DNA of 64,000 nt, from the NCBI GenBank assembly GCA_945876035.1, contig CAMCMU010000009.1, positions 53,648 to 117,647 of the forward strand, in the 5' to 3' direction. Positions 19,650 to 30,499 of the stretch are shown here, one piece after another. The notes under the pieces were generated by a model, which saw only the letters and a list, made by a program, of their open reading frames with translations, was not told the origin of the DNA and made no database searches. The stretch comes from Schlesneria paludicola DSM 18645. Lineage in GTDB: Bacteria > Planctomycetota > Planctomycetia > Planctomycetales > Planctomycetaceae. The translations under genes were made by a program, and so were the position numbers. Numbering within the stretch: position 1 is the stretch's first letter; every line of letters begins with the position of its first letter.

Positions 19650-20771
19650 TCAAATTGTCAAATAACGATCACGCGCCGTCACATCCCACATTTCAACGAC
19701 TCGGCCGCCGACAATAATGTAGGCCTGTTTGTGCAAGGCCGACGTCGGGCAGACATGTTGCGGGATCCCAAGCAAGACGTCACCCGGTTGATATCGTTTG
19801 GCGAGCGGCGTTTCCAGCACAAGGTGTTCTTCGTTGTGTAGCACTTGTTCGGCATCGGGCAGGTCAGGAAACGTAACTCGCCGGCCCTTCGGAGGGTCCG
19901 AGGCAACCGACTTGCTGCCGAGGTCACAGGTCAGCCGTTCGGGCGACGGACGACTGACGACTCGCGTCAGGATCGCGACGGCCGGTTCAAAGTCCATCTC
20001 AGGAAAGATGGCCCCATAACCAGAGTCGTGAAAGACGCACGTTCCCGGAGCCAATTCAATCGCCGGATCGGCCATTCCCGCATAGACGGGGAACGAACCG
20101 GTCCCTCCGCAAACGATGCTCGGCACCGCCCAACCACGAGCCACGAACTCGTCACGCAATCGCGCCACAGGTTCCCAAGTCGCCTGTACTGCCGCAGTCC
20201 GCTCTGCAAAATTTGTCTGTTGATTGTGACCATCATACACATGAAAACCACCAGGCCTTAGGCCCGGTGATTCGAGGATCTGCTGATACAGCGTGGCGGC
20301 CTTCGGGCCGGCAACGACGCCCGTGCGATGCAGTCCGGAATCGATATCGAGGTAGACCCGAATGGACTGCCCGGCCCGCGTCATTGAATCGCTGAGAATC
20401 GACATCATTTTCTGATCGTCGGCAGTGACTGCAAAGAGAACGTCGGGGAACTTTTGCACAAATTTCACGGCACGGGGAATGTTCGGCCCCACCAGATTGT
20501 ATGCGAGAAAGATGTCCTTCACGCCGCAATCGGCCAGCATTTCAGCCTCTGCAAATGTGGCACACTTGTGCTTTTTGATCCCCATGGCCAACTCCAAATG
20601 GATCATGGCCGGCATCTTGTGTGTCTTGCAGTGCGGACGAAGTCGCTCAACGTTCTTGGCCATGGCAATCATCTTCCGCAAGTTGCTGTCGACAATCTCG
20701 CGAAAGACCAAAAGGCCTGGTGACAGAATTTCGGAATCATCGCTCAGCGAATATTTGGAATTCATGAACAT
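19650..20771 (-). CDS. PLP enzyme of the D-threonine aldolase / DSD1 family
   Basis: 373-residue fold-type III pyridoxal-phosphate enzyme (alanine racemase-like barrel). RPHCKTHKMP holds the PLP lysine (about K49), and HVCPT near residue 340 gives the His and Cys that bind the divalent metal in D-threonine aldolases and D-serine dehydratases. YLDIDSGLHRTGV and GGTGSFPVY are typical of the family. It would cleave a D-3-hydroxy amino acid to glycine and an aldehyde or dehydrate D-serine; which is not decidable here. It is the last gene of the 2-oxoglutarate dehydrogenase run, 72 bp after the ligase gene. ATG 20765 is an equally good start. Confidence 0.85.
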   Translation of the reverse strand: MFMNSKYSLSDDSEILSPGLLVFREIVDSNLRKMIAMAKNVERLRPHCKTHKMPAMIHLELAMGIKKHKCATFAEAEMLADCGVKDIFLAYNLVGPNIPRAVKFVQKFPDVLFAVTADDQKMMSILSDSMTRAGQSIRVYLDIDSGLHRTGVVAGPKAATLYQQILESPGLRPGGFHVYDGHNQQTNFAERTAAVQATWEPVARLRDEFVARGWAVPSIVCGGTGSFPVYAGMADPAIELAPGTCVFHDSGYGAIFPEMDFEPAVAILTRVVSRPSPERLTCDLGSKSVASDPPKGRRVTFPDLPDAEQVLHNEEHLVLETPLAKRYQPGDVLLGIPQHVCPTSALHKQAYIIVGGRVVEMWDVTARDRYLTI

Positions 20772-20843
20772 CTCACAGAAAAGAAATGGTATGACGGTGA
20801 TCCGTGGTCATTGTCCGATACCACAGGAACTCAGAAAGACCGA

Positions 20844-21635
20844 TCACAACACGAGGGTCCAGTCCGCGTTACTGTATTTAAAATCCGAAAGTTGTTCGGC
20901 TCGAAGTACCGTAGAGGCATCACACGGACGCGCCGCGGCGTGCCAAATAGTGGCCACCAATTGCAGCAGCGTTGCCCGTTGCAGATGGACATTCGTCACA
21001 AATTCACCATGCTCGCGGCCGTGTCGATAATTCGGTTGAAGCGTTGGTTGACGAAGATAGCGTCCGATTCGGAGCAAGTCGAATCCGTACAAAATCGTTC
21101 CATGATGCAGGAACGCCCGCCCCAGCCATCTCTGCGAATTCCCGGAAAACTTGCGGGCCGCCAGAGTGAGATCGCTGGTTCCGCAGGCCACAGTCTCGAT
21201 GGCGGCCGCTCTCAACCCGAGGGCCATTTGATTCATCAGCTTTTGAGTTAACGCAGCGACCCCCAAAGAACGAACCGATTCTGTCACTGGAAACACCAGC
21301 GAATAGACGAGGCATCCTGGTCCAAGGACCACCGCTCCACCGCCACTAGATCGCCGATAGAGGGGAACACCGTCGGCGCGACAGGCCTCGAGATTGACTT
21401 CGGTCTCTGCTCGATTGGAACGTCCAAGGACGACGCAATAGTCCGGCGCTTCCCAAAACCGAAGCACAGCCTTGGTGGGTTCGGCATCGACATCCGTCAA
21501 CAGAACTTCATCCAGCGTTAGATTCTGGGTCATGACTGGCAGCGTGAGATCGAACCAGCCAATGGACACTGGCCAGAGTGTCTCACCGGAACGGGTGATC
21601 ATTTGAAACGGGGCATCGAAATCAACTTCAGACAT
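20844..21635 (-). CDS. Lipoate-protein ligase A family enzyme
   Basis: 263-residue member of the biotin/lipoate ligase fold that should attach lipoate (or octanoate) to the E2 subunit encoded upstream. RRSSGGGAVVLGPGCLVYSL is the substrate-binding loop, TSDLTLAARKFSGNSQR carries the conserved lysine, and HHGTILYGFDL follows as in LplA. The protein is shorter than E. coli LplA (about 338) and seems to lack the C-terminal accessory domain needed for lipoate activation, so it may be an octanoyltransferase or amidotransferase of the LipM/LipL kind. It starts 27 bp after lpd, clearly in the same operon. Confidence 0.85.
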   Translation of the reverse strand: MSEVDFDAPFQMITRSGETLWPVSIGWFDLTLPVMTQNLTLDEVLLTDVDAEPTKAVLRFWEAPDYCVVLGRSNRAETEVNLEACRADGVPLYRRSSGGGAVVLGPGCLVYSLVFPVTESVRSLGVAALTQKLMNQMALGLRAAAIETVACGTSDLTLAARKFSGNSQRWLGRAFLHHGTILYGFDLLRIGRYLRQPTLQPNYRHGREHGEFVTNVHLQRATLLQLVATIWHAAARPCDASTVLRAEQLSDFKYSNADWTLVL

Positions 21636-21662
21636 GGCAGCTTTCGCGCAAACCGTCGGCGA

Positions 21663-23045
<1,383 letters not shown>

Positions 23046-23093
23046 CGCGTTGCTGTTTCCGTTATTTTCGCATCTTTAATCATGCAAGGACCG

Positions 23094-24302
23094 TCACACA
23101 TCGAGCAACAGGCGAACCGGATTTTCTATGCAATCTTTGATTCGCCTCAGAAAGGTCACCGCCTCTTTTCCGTCGACGATTCGGTGATCATACGTCAGGG
23201 CGACGTACATCATCGGGCGAATGACCACTTGTCCATCACGCGCAACCGGGCGATCCTGAATCGAGTGCATGCCGAGGACACCACTTTGCGGAGGATTGAC
23301 AATCGGCGTCGAAAGCAACGATCCATACACGCCTCCATTAGTAATCGTGAACGTTCCACCGGTCAATTCCTGTGGACTGAGCGTTCCATTTTGAGACTTC
23401 TTGGCAAACTCGCTGATAGCCAATTCGACCGCGGAAAATCCCATCCGTTCTGCGTGACGGAGGACCGGCACAACGAGACCCTTGCCTCCCCCGATGGCGA
23501 TGCCGATATCGCAATAGTTGTGATAAACGATCTCATTTCCTTGAATCTCTGCATTGATCGCGGGAAATGCCTGCAAAGCATCAATTGTTGCTTTCACAAA
23601 GAACGACATGAATCCTAGTTTGATCCCATAGCGTTCTGTAAACGCATCCTGATGCTGCTTGCGAAGACTCATGACAGCCGACATATCAACCTCGTTGAAG
23701 GTGGTCAATAATGCGCCGGTGTGCTGTGCCTCGACCAATCGTTGCGCGATTCGCTTTCGAATGGGACTCATCGCTTGACGTTTCTCGGAGCGTTCACTCG
23801 AAGATTTGGCGATGATGGCACGCGGCGGCTCGGCAATCACGGACGATACTCGAGCATCTGGCGGCTTGACAGCCGCGACGGTCATATGCCGTTGAACGTC
23901 TTCCTTCAAAAGGCGACCTCCGGGACCTGTTGCGTCCACTTGCGAGGCCGTCAACCCATTTTCCACTAAGGCCCTCTGAGCCGCTGGCATGACACGAATT
24001 TCCGAGGATTTTTCGGGCGTTTTCGGCAAACCGGCAGAGGTCGCGGGAGCTGTTCCCACAACCGCGGCTTCTTCAATCAGTGCGATGACTTCACCGACAT
24101 CCGCGGACTCACCGGGCCCTTTCAGAAGCTTTGTAATCACTCCGGCCGATGTCGACACACATCTTTTGGTCGCTTTGTCGCTTTCGACCTCGACCAATTC
24201 CGCATCAACAGCGATCGCATCGCCGACCTGTTTCAGCCATTCGACCACAACAACGGTCGAGACCGATTCACCGAAGCTTGGCACTTTGACTTCCACGATC
24301 AT
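23094..24302 (-). CDS. sucB: Dihydrolipoyl succinyltransferase (E2 of 2-oxoglutarate dehydrogenase)
   Basis: 402-residue E2 core of the 2-oxoglutarate dehydrogenase complex. It has one lipoyl domain at residues 1-75 with K43 in ESDKATKR as the lipoylated lysine, a peripheral-subunit-binding segment at about 105-140 ([28 protein letters not shown]) and the acyltransferase domain from about 170. The catalytic [10 protein letters not shown] and [14 protein letters not shown] are present. The E1 gene precedes it by about 90 bp. The E1 partner fixes it as the succinyl rather than the acetyl enzyme. Confidence 0.95.
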   Translation of the reverse strand: MIVEVKVPSFGESVSTVVVVEWLKQVGDAIAVDAELVEVESDKATKRCVSTSAGVITKLLKGPGESADVGEVIALIEEAAVVGTAPATSAGLPKTPEKSSEIRVMPAAQRALVENGLTASQVDATGPGGRLLKEDVQRHMTVAAVKPPDARVSSVIAEPPRAIIAKSSSERSEKRQAMSPIRKRIAQRLVEAQHTGALLTTFNEVDMSAVMSLRKQHQDAFTERYGIKLGFMSFFVKATIDALQAFPAINAEIQGNEIVYHNYCDIGIAIGGGKGLVVPVLRHAERMGFSAVELAISEFAKKSQNGTLSPQELTGGTFTITNGGVYGSLLSTPIVNPPQSGVLGMHSIQDRPVARDGQVVIRPMMYVALTYDHRIVDGKEAVTFLRRIKDCIENPVRLLLDV

Positions 24303-24393
24303 GGGGATTCGTCATCCTGATTCGAGTTGGAAACACGATCGCCTCATCGCGATCACATCGTTTAAACTTTTCCGGCGTTCCGAGCCTTGCGGC

Positions 24394-27315
24394 TCAGTGC
24401 CCGCTGTGGGGCTTGAGTGATGGGCCGACAGCCCGCGTCAAGATTTTATTTTGTTCGATGTCATGGCTTCTGTGAGAGCCGGTTGCAGGACTGGCGGACG
24501 ACGGTCTGGAGAGACCATCGAAAGGATGACGTCCAAAAAGAGACTCACCCCAATGCACACGAACAAACCGCCACGCGCCCATGTTTTCTGGCTCCTCTTG
24601 AACCCAAGTCACCGGTGTTCCGGGTGGGTAAACAGCCAATACCTCTTCGAGTTGCTTTTCAGGAAGTGGATACAATTGTTCCAGTCGCACAATCGCAACG
24701 TCTGTTCGGCCGGCCTCGTGTCGCCGCCCGACCAAATCATAGTAGATCTTGCCCGAACAGAGCAGCACACGCCGGATCGCTGCCGCTGGACGGTCGAGAC
24801 TGTCAGGCAGGACACGGCGGAATGTTCCACTGGCGAGATCTGCCAACGGGGAGACCGCACTGGGCATACGCAGAAGCCACTTAGGTGTCATCACAATCAA
24901 CGGCTTTCGCCATTTGCTGAGCACTTGCCTGCGCAGCAGATGAAAATATTGGGCGGGCGTGGTGGGATTCGTGATCTGAATATTATCTTCCGCCGCTAGT
25001 TGCAGAAATCGTTCGAGCCGCGCGCTGGAATGCTCCGGACCGTTTCCTTCAAACCCATGCGGCAACAGCATCACGACCCCGCTCAGGCGGTTCCATTTGT
25101 CTTCGGCGCTCACGATAAATTGATCGATGATCACCTGAGCCACATTAACAAAGTCCCCGAATTGGGCCTCCCAACACACCAAACCATCGGGTGTGTCGAG
25201 GCTATATCCATACTCATAGCCCAAGACTCCCGCCTCTGACAGACAGCTGTTATGGATCTCTAACGGGGCCTGACTGGGTGAAAGATGCTGGAGCGGCATG
25301 TACGTTCGGCCGGTTTCAACATCGTGTAGAACTGCGTGGCGATGTCCAAACGTACCGCGTTCGACATCCTGTCCATGAAGCCTGACGCGATGTCCTTCGA
25401 GGCTCAACGTGGCAAAAGCGAGCGCCTCGCCACAGGCCCAGTCCAGTGGTAGCTCGCCACGAGCCATAGCCAGTCGTCGTTGAAGAACACCCTCCGCTCG
25501 CTTGGGATCGGAATTGAAAATCTTGGAATGGAGTTGAAAATCGGCAGGAAACTTCGTTAGCGACTCAAGAATTCGACTCAATTCCTCGAGATTGGCACCC
25601 GTATCGACTTCGGGAAGTCCGGCTTCAGGGCCACCACAATAACCGTGCCAACTTCCCTGCAGCATGTCCCATCGATGCTCGTAACCAGCCCCCTTGGCCA
25701 CCTCCAACTCGGATTCGAGTTGCTGTCGATGCGCGAATTGCAATCGATCGGCTTCCTCCGGCGAAATCTCACCGAGCCCGACCAATTGATCGAGATAATT
25801 CTGGCCGACTTTCTTCCGCGACTTGATCTTCTTGTACATCAAAGGCTGGGTAAATTCGGGAACGTCATTTTCATTGTGCCCGCGTAGTCGATAGCAGTAC
25901 ATGTCAATCACAACATCGCGGTGGAACTCCTGACGAAAATCCATGGCCAAGCGAACCACTTGCGCCACGGCCTCTGGATCTTCCCCATTGACATGGAACA
26001 CGGGAATTTGAAGCATTTTCGCCACATCACTCGCATAGGCTGTGGAGCGACCTTGAGCAGGACTGGTGGTGAAGCCGATTTGGTTGTTGACGATGACATG
26101 AATCGTCCCTCCGATGCGTGTCGCCTCCAGTTGATTGAGATTGAGCGTCTCCTGAATGATTCCTTCGCCTGCAAAAGCCGCATCGCCGTGAATCAGCAGG
26201 CAGACGACCTTTTCACGATGAATGTCCCCTTTGCGATCCTGCTTGGCGCGGACGCGACCCATCGCCACAGGGTTGACGAATTCCAAGTGACTGGGATTAA
26301 AGCACAGCGAGAGGTGAACCTTGCGGCCGTCACCGGAGTACCAGTCGTTGCTGTATCCCAAATGATATTTGACGTCGCCACGACACGTATTCAATTCCGG
26401 ATCAAGATCGGCAAACTCGCGAAAAATCGCCCGCGGCGCCTTGCCCATGATGCTCGCCAGAACATTCAACCGTCCGCGGTGTGCCATCCCCAAAACAACT
26501 TCTTCAATCCCCTGATCGGCCGCCTTGTAGATCGCCAATTCAAGAAGGGGTATCAGTGTTTCTGCCCCCTCCAAGGAAAACGTCTTGGCACCGTCAAACT
26601 TCTTTAAGATGAAGTCTTCAAAGACCACCGCATCACTCAGACGCTTGGCGATGCGTCGCTGTTCTTCCAAGGTTAATTGCAGTCTGTTTTGGGTGGCCTC
26701 CATTTTTTCTTGCAGCCACTCTCGAACCGGCAGGTCATCAATGTGCATAAACTGGACGCCGATTGAACGGCAATAAGTGTTACGCAACCACTCCAGAATT
26801 TCTCGAAGAGTTCGGAGATTGGGGCCCCCGGCACCCAGTGTCGAAAACTGTCGATCCATGTCGCTTGTGGCGAAGCCGCATTCGTCGATCTCCAATTCCG
26901 GAACGCGGACTCTCGGCTGACCCAGTGGATCAATGTCCGCAGCATAGTGTCCCATGCTACGATAATTGCGGATCAACCGATCAACCCGCTCTTGGAGGAT
27001 CGCATAGTCCAGTTGAACCGGAGTCACGAGACCTCGGTCACCCACCTGCTGCGGCTGAAACAGATTTTGCCCGTCGACGACACCGTCCGAATGGCCCTGC
27101 GCTGCATCCAATCGCTCGAAGTAGTGACGCCAATCGGGCGAAACCGATTCTGGCGAATTCCGGAACTCCATGTACAGCGATTCCACGTAAGACAGATTGG
27201 CACTGTCGCCGGCTCCCTCATTTCGACGGTCGGCCGTGGTGCGGTCTCCAGTGGATGGCGTCGCGGCTGATTCGCTGAACGCTCGCTGTGCAAGCATCGT
27301 GTCGGAAGAGCTCAT
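24394..27315 (-). CDS. sucA: 2-oxoglutarate dehydrogenase E1
   Basis: Thiamine-diphosphate decarboxylase component of the TCA cycle, 973 residues from ATG 27315. [20 protein letters not shown] is the E2-binding start typical of Suc[45 protein letters not shown] and [16 protein letters not shown] are the expected active-site and TDP motifs. The frame is open up to 27468, but the region before [10 protein letters not shown] is not like E1, so I chose 27315; other ATGs at 27342 and 27351 are possible. First gene of an operon-like run sucA-sucB-lpd-lplA-aldolase. Confidence 0.94.
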   Translation of the reverse strand: MSSSDTMLAQRAFSESAATPSTGDRTTADRRNEGAGDSANLSYVESLYMEFRNSPESVSPDWRHYFERLDAAQGHSDGVVDGQNLFQPQQVGDRGLVTPVQLDYAILQERVDRLIRNYRSMGHYAADIDPLGQPRVRVPELEIDECGFATSDMDRQFSTLGAGGPNLRTLREILEWLRNTYCRSIGVQFMHIDDLPVREWLQEKMEATQNRLQLTLEEQRRIAKRLSDAVVFEDFILKKFDGAKTFSLEGAETLIPLLELAIYKAADQGIEEVVLGMAHRGRLNVLASIMGKAPRAIFREFADLDPELNTCRGDVKYHLGYSNDWYSGDGRKVHLSLCFNPSHLEFVNPVAMGRVRAKQDRKGDIHREKVVCLLIHGDAAFAGEGIIQETLNLNQLEATRIGGTIHVIVNNQIGFTTSPAQGRSTAYASDVAKMLQIPVFHVNGEDPEAVAQVVRLAMDFRQEFHRDVVIDMYCYRLRGHNENDVPEFTQPLMYKKIKSRKKVGQNYLDQLVGLGEISPEEADRLQFAHRQQLESELEVAKGAGYEHRWDMLQGSWHGYCGGPEAGLPEVDTGANLEELSRILESLTKFPADFQLHSKIFNSDPKRAEGVLQRRLAMARGELPLDWACGEALAFATLSLEGHRVRLHGQDVERGTFGHRHAVLHDVETGRTYMPLQHLSPSQAPLEIHNSCLSEAGVLGYEYGYSLDTPDGLVCWEAQFGDFVNVAQVIIDQFIVSAEDKWNRLSGVVMLLPHGFEGNGPEHSSARLERFLQLAAEDNIQITNPTTPAQYFHLLRRQVLSKWRKPLIVMTPKWLLRMPSAVSPLADLASGTFRRVLPDSLDRPAAAIRRVLLCSGKIYYDLVGRRHEAGRTDVAIVRLEQLYPLPEKQLEEVLAVYPPGTPVTWVQEEPENMGAWRFVRVHWGESLFGRHPFDGLSRPSSASPATGSHRSHDIEQNKILTRAVGPSLKPHSGH

Positions 27316-27587
27316 CGTGTTTGCTTCTGGTTTCCAAGTCATGACGGTCATGGACAAGAAAAACGACATCTGGCCATGACTACAATATCTAGTCGATCCG
27401 CGCGACATCGAACAGGCGAATCTGCAACGGTGTCCCGAAAAACCGGCTGTGCCAGAAATTCTGGCCACACCGATTGGGAAATCTACCAGAGGCGGGCGAA
27501 GATAGGGAGTTCAAATTGCCAGAATAAAGACGCAAGCGGCCTCGAGGGAGAAAATTTTCGAAACTCCGATCAATTTTCAATGTTCCG

Positions 27588-28745
27588 TCATCGCTGAGCG
27601 GGGATCGCCGATCCCGGCATTCTGCCGAAGATCATGCGACCGGAGCTATTCTGAAGCATACTGGTGACGATGACATCAATATCCTTGCCAATCAATACAG
27701 ATGCCTGTTCGCAAACCACCATTGTTCCATCATCCAAGTAACCCACCCCCTGCCCGGCCGATTCCCCATCACGAATCACTCGCATCCGCAATTGCTCACC
27801 CGGCAAGTATCTTGGTTTGAGTGAATTGGAGACATCGTTGAGATTGATGACGTCCACTCCATGAACGCCAGCGACCTTGTTCAGGTTGAAATCATTCGTG
27901 ACAACCCGTCCCCCCATCCGTTTGGCCAAGGCCACCAAACGCTGATCGACGGTCATTTCTGAAAACTCTTTATCTGGAACATCATAGAGCCGAACATCGA
28001 CCTTTGCATTCTGTTGAAGTTTTGTCAGCACGTCGAGTCCCCGACGACCGCGAACTCGACGCATCTTGTCGTTACTGTCAGCAATTGACTGTAACTCCTC
28101 CAACACAAAACTGGGGATCAGCAGCTGGTTGTCCAGAACATTGGTGTCCATAAAATCCGCAATCCGACCATCGATCAATGAACTGGTGTCCACGACCAAT
28201 GGGCGGGACCCCTTGATCTCCTTGGCGAACTCCACGTAGGGAATGATAAAACGAAAATCGTTCCTCGTTTGCAATAGAAAGGAAATACAGATGTAGGGCA
28301 TCATGACTCCCAACATCACTAATCCAATATCAGCCCAATTCGGATCGAGATTGGCTGACAATAAAAACGCCTTCAGAGCGTAATAAAGCAAATAGGACAG
28401 AAGCCAACCGACGAGCAAACCAAAATAGACCGCAGAAATAATATCGATGCGCTTCCGAGGAAAAATCAGGTCAAGGAAAGTAATCACCTGAGAAGCAAGC
28501 AGCATCAACACAAACGAAACGGCAGGATTTTTTTCAATCAATTTCCGTGCCGGACTCAGTTCACGAAATCGAACGGGTGCAGACATCGTGGGCTCAAGAC
28601 TCGAACCTACGTTTTGGACATTCGAAGTAGCATCGTTAACGAGCTCAGGCAAACCCTCAAGATATAGTTTTTGGGGCTGGACGATCACGAACACAGCACC
28701 CGCACAGACGACGGCGTAAATGACGCGAATTACGATTAGCAACAT
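27588..28745 (-). CDS. Membrane-anchored PIN/TRAM domain protein (YacL-like)
   Basis: 385-residue protein with an N-terminal membrane helix and three or four more membrane segments between residues 70 and 165, then a PIN nuclease domain at about 180-300 (LVVDTSSLIDGRIAD, FVLEELQSIADS, VVTNDFNLNKVAG carry the acidic metal ligands) and a TRAM domain at about 310-375 (GVGYLDDGTMVVCE). The arrangement matches Bacillus YacL and relatives, which may act as membrane-linked RNases; the exact target is unknown. ATG 28745 is preceded closely by AAAAGG and a C8A7 homopolymer tract. Confidence 0.88.
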   Translation of the reverse strand: MLLIVIRVIYAVVCAGAVFVIVQPQKLYLEGLPELVNDATSNVQNVGSSLEPTMSAPVRFRELSPARKLIEKNPAVSFVLMLLASQVITFLDLIFPRKRIDIISAVYFGLLVGWLLSYLLYYALKAFLLSANLDPNWADIGLVMLGVMMPYICISFLLQTRNDFRFIIPYVEFAKEIKGSRPLVVDTSSLIDGRIADFMDTNVLDNQLLIPSFVLEELQSIADSNDKMRRVRGRRGLDVLTKLQQNAKVDVRLYDVPDKEFSEMTVDQRLVALAKRMGGRVVTNDFNLNKVAGVHGVDVINLNDVSNSLKPRYLPGEQLRMRVIRDGESAGQGVGYLDDGTMVVCEQASVLIGKDIDVIVTSMLQNSSGRMIFGRMPGSAIPAQR

Positions 28746-28890
28746 GGCCTTTTATAACCCCCCCCAAAAAAAGTCGATTATTTCAACAAAGGATGACTAA
28801 GAGGCCTATTAGCTGTCGTGTTAAAATACACCATTGAAAAACAACGGGGCTGCTCGGGAAAGACCAAGCCGTATTTCACCTTATCGCTAA

Positions 28891-28912
28891 CCAAACTGAA
28901 ACACCAGTTTGG
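28891..28912 (-). terminator. Hairpin downstream of gmd
   Basis: CCAAACTG (28891-28898) and CAGTTTGG (28905-28912) form an 8-bp stem with a 6-base loop, 64 bp after the gmd stop on the minus strand. No T-run follows, so terminator function is only likely. Confidence 0.4.
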
Positions 28913-28975
28913 GTCAAAAACATACTTGGTGCCAATCCTGCTGATCGGTGAGGGTAAGAACGTTTTGAAGTCAAA

Positions 28976-30022
28976 TCAGAAATCGTTTTCCATTTTTTGA
29001 GTGCCGAATCGCGGCGCACTCGCGAGAAATTTTTCGTCACGGGCAAGTTTCCAATCGGCATCAACCATCATTACAGCCAGTTGTTCGAATGATGTCCCTG
29101 GAGTCCAACCCAATTTCTGGCGTGCATGAGTCGCATCACCTTGGAGAACATCGATCTCCGTCGGGCGGAGGAAGCGTGGATCGTGTTCGACGTAGTCCTG
29201 CCAATTCAATCCGACTCGATGGAAGGCCAGTTCCAAGAAATCGCGTACCGAATGAGTCGTACCGGTGGCCACCACGAAGTCTTCCGGGATTTCCTGTTGA
29301 AGCATGCGCCACATGGCGTCGACGTAGTCTCCAGCGAAACCCCAGTCGCGGCGAGAGTCGAGATTTCCGAGCAACACTGTTTTTTGCAATCCCTCACGAA
29401 TTTTGCCCACGGCGCGGGTAATCTTGCGTGTCACAAATGTTTCTCCCCGCCGTGGGGACTCATGATTGAAGAGGATCCCATTGCACGCAAACAGTCCGTA
29501 GGCTTCGCGGTAATTGACCGTTTGATGAAACCCATAGACTTTCGCGCAGGCATAAGGACTTCGTGGTCGAAATGGCGTTGACTCGTTTTGGAGAGCCTCT
29601 TTCGAATTTCCGAACATCTCGCTCGAGGAAGCCTGGTAAAATCGGACGGGCCGATGCTTACTCAGTTGACGGGTTGCTTCGAGCATCCTCAACACACCAA
29701 GGGCATCGATATCGACGGTATAGACGGGCTTGTCGAAAGACGTGCGAACGTGGCTTTGAGCTGCGAGATTGTAGATTTCGTCGGGTTCAATATCGAGGAC
29801 AAGATTGGTCAGCCCGCTGCCGTCGGCCAGATCCCCATAATGCAGTTTCAGCCTCTCGTCTCGTGTCTGATGACACAGATGACTCAACCGGCTCTGAGAC
29901 GATAGACTGCTCCGCCTGACCAAGCCGTGAACCTGATAGCCCTTACTCAGCAGCAACTCTGCGAGGTAGGAACCATCCTGTCCGGTGATACCGGTGACCA
30001 AGGCACGCCGCGGTAAATCCAC
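28976..30022 (-). CDS. gmd: GDP-mannose 4,6-dehydratase
   Basis: 348-residue short-chain dehydrogenase/reductase family enzyme that converts GDP-mannose to GDP-4-keto-6-deoxymannose, the first step to GDP-fucose, GDP-rhamnose and related sugars of surface polysaccharides. ALVTGITGQDGSYLAELLL is the NADP site, QASSSEMFGN and SPYACAKVYG give the catalytic Ser/Thr-Glu and Tyr-x3-Lys, and HESPRRGETFVTRKI is specific for GMD. The open frame runs on to 30517, but GTG 30022 has AGAAGG 8 bases upstream and sits exactly where the family starts. No reductase or other sugar gene is adjacent. Confidence 0.92.
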   Translation of the reverse strand: MDLPRRALVTGITGQDGSYLAELLLSKGYQVHGLVRRSSLSSQSRLSHLCHQTRDERLKLHYGDLADGSGLTNLVLDIEPDEIYNLAAQSHVRTSFDKPVYTVDIDALGVLRMLEATRQLSKHRPVRFYQASSSEMFGNSKEALQNESTPFRPRSPYACAKVYGFHQTVNYREAYGLFACNGILFNHESPRRGETFVTRKITRAVGKIREGLQKTVLLGNLDSRRDWGFAGDYVDAMWRMLQQEIPEDFVVATGTTHSVRDFLELAFHRVGLNWQDYVEHDPRFLRPTEIDVLQGDATHARQKLGWTPGTSFEQLAVMMVDADWKLARDEKFLASAPRFGTQKMENDF

Positions 30023-30499
30023 TGTTCCAACCTTCTGTCCACGAAAAAACAGCAACCTATTCTGGTTCTCGTGTTTGAAATCAAAACGATCTCGTCTCCG
30101 AGGGGGTCCATTTACGAACGGACGGGTCTTCGGCGAGCAGACTGAACAACAAGATCGCAAAATCTCCATTGCCGAGTCAACACCGATGAGGATAAGGCTT
30201 CCTGAGTCCGAGCCTCGAATTCGACAAAACGACTTAGAGGCGCAGTTGGTGTACGGTTCTCTATCGTCTTCTGAACCGTGGAATGATAGAATTTTCCTGT
30301 CATTCCGTGTTCGGTTTCGCCTGTCCTTGGTTTCGCTGCCAAGATTGCTGTGACACTCTCGTAGAAAGTTCTTCGCGAGAATCTCACGCGTTCTGAACAA
30401 GACGACGCCAACTCTGAATCTTGCTGATCTCCTCTTTCTCCGCCGGCGGATTGTTACTTCAGACCCTGCCGAATCAGACAACATGACGCGAATCGGTTC
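30023..30499. other. Divergent intergenic region
   Basis: 477 bp between gmd (minus) and the SGNH/propeller gene (plus). The gmd frame is open through it but reads as Arg/Ser-rich non-protein. I see no other feature; promoters for both directions should be here. Confidence 0.4.
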
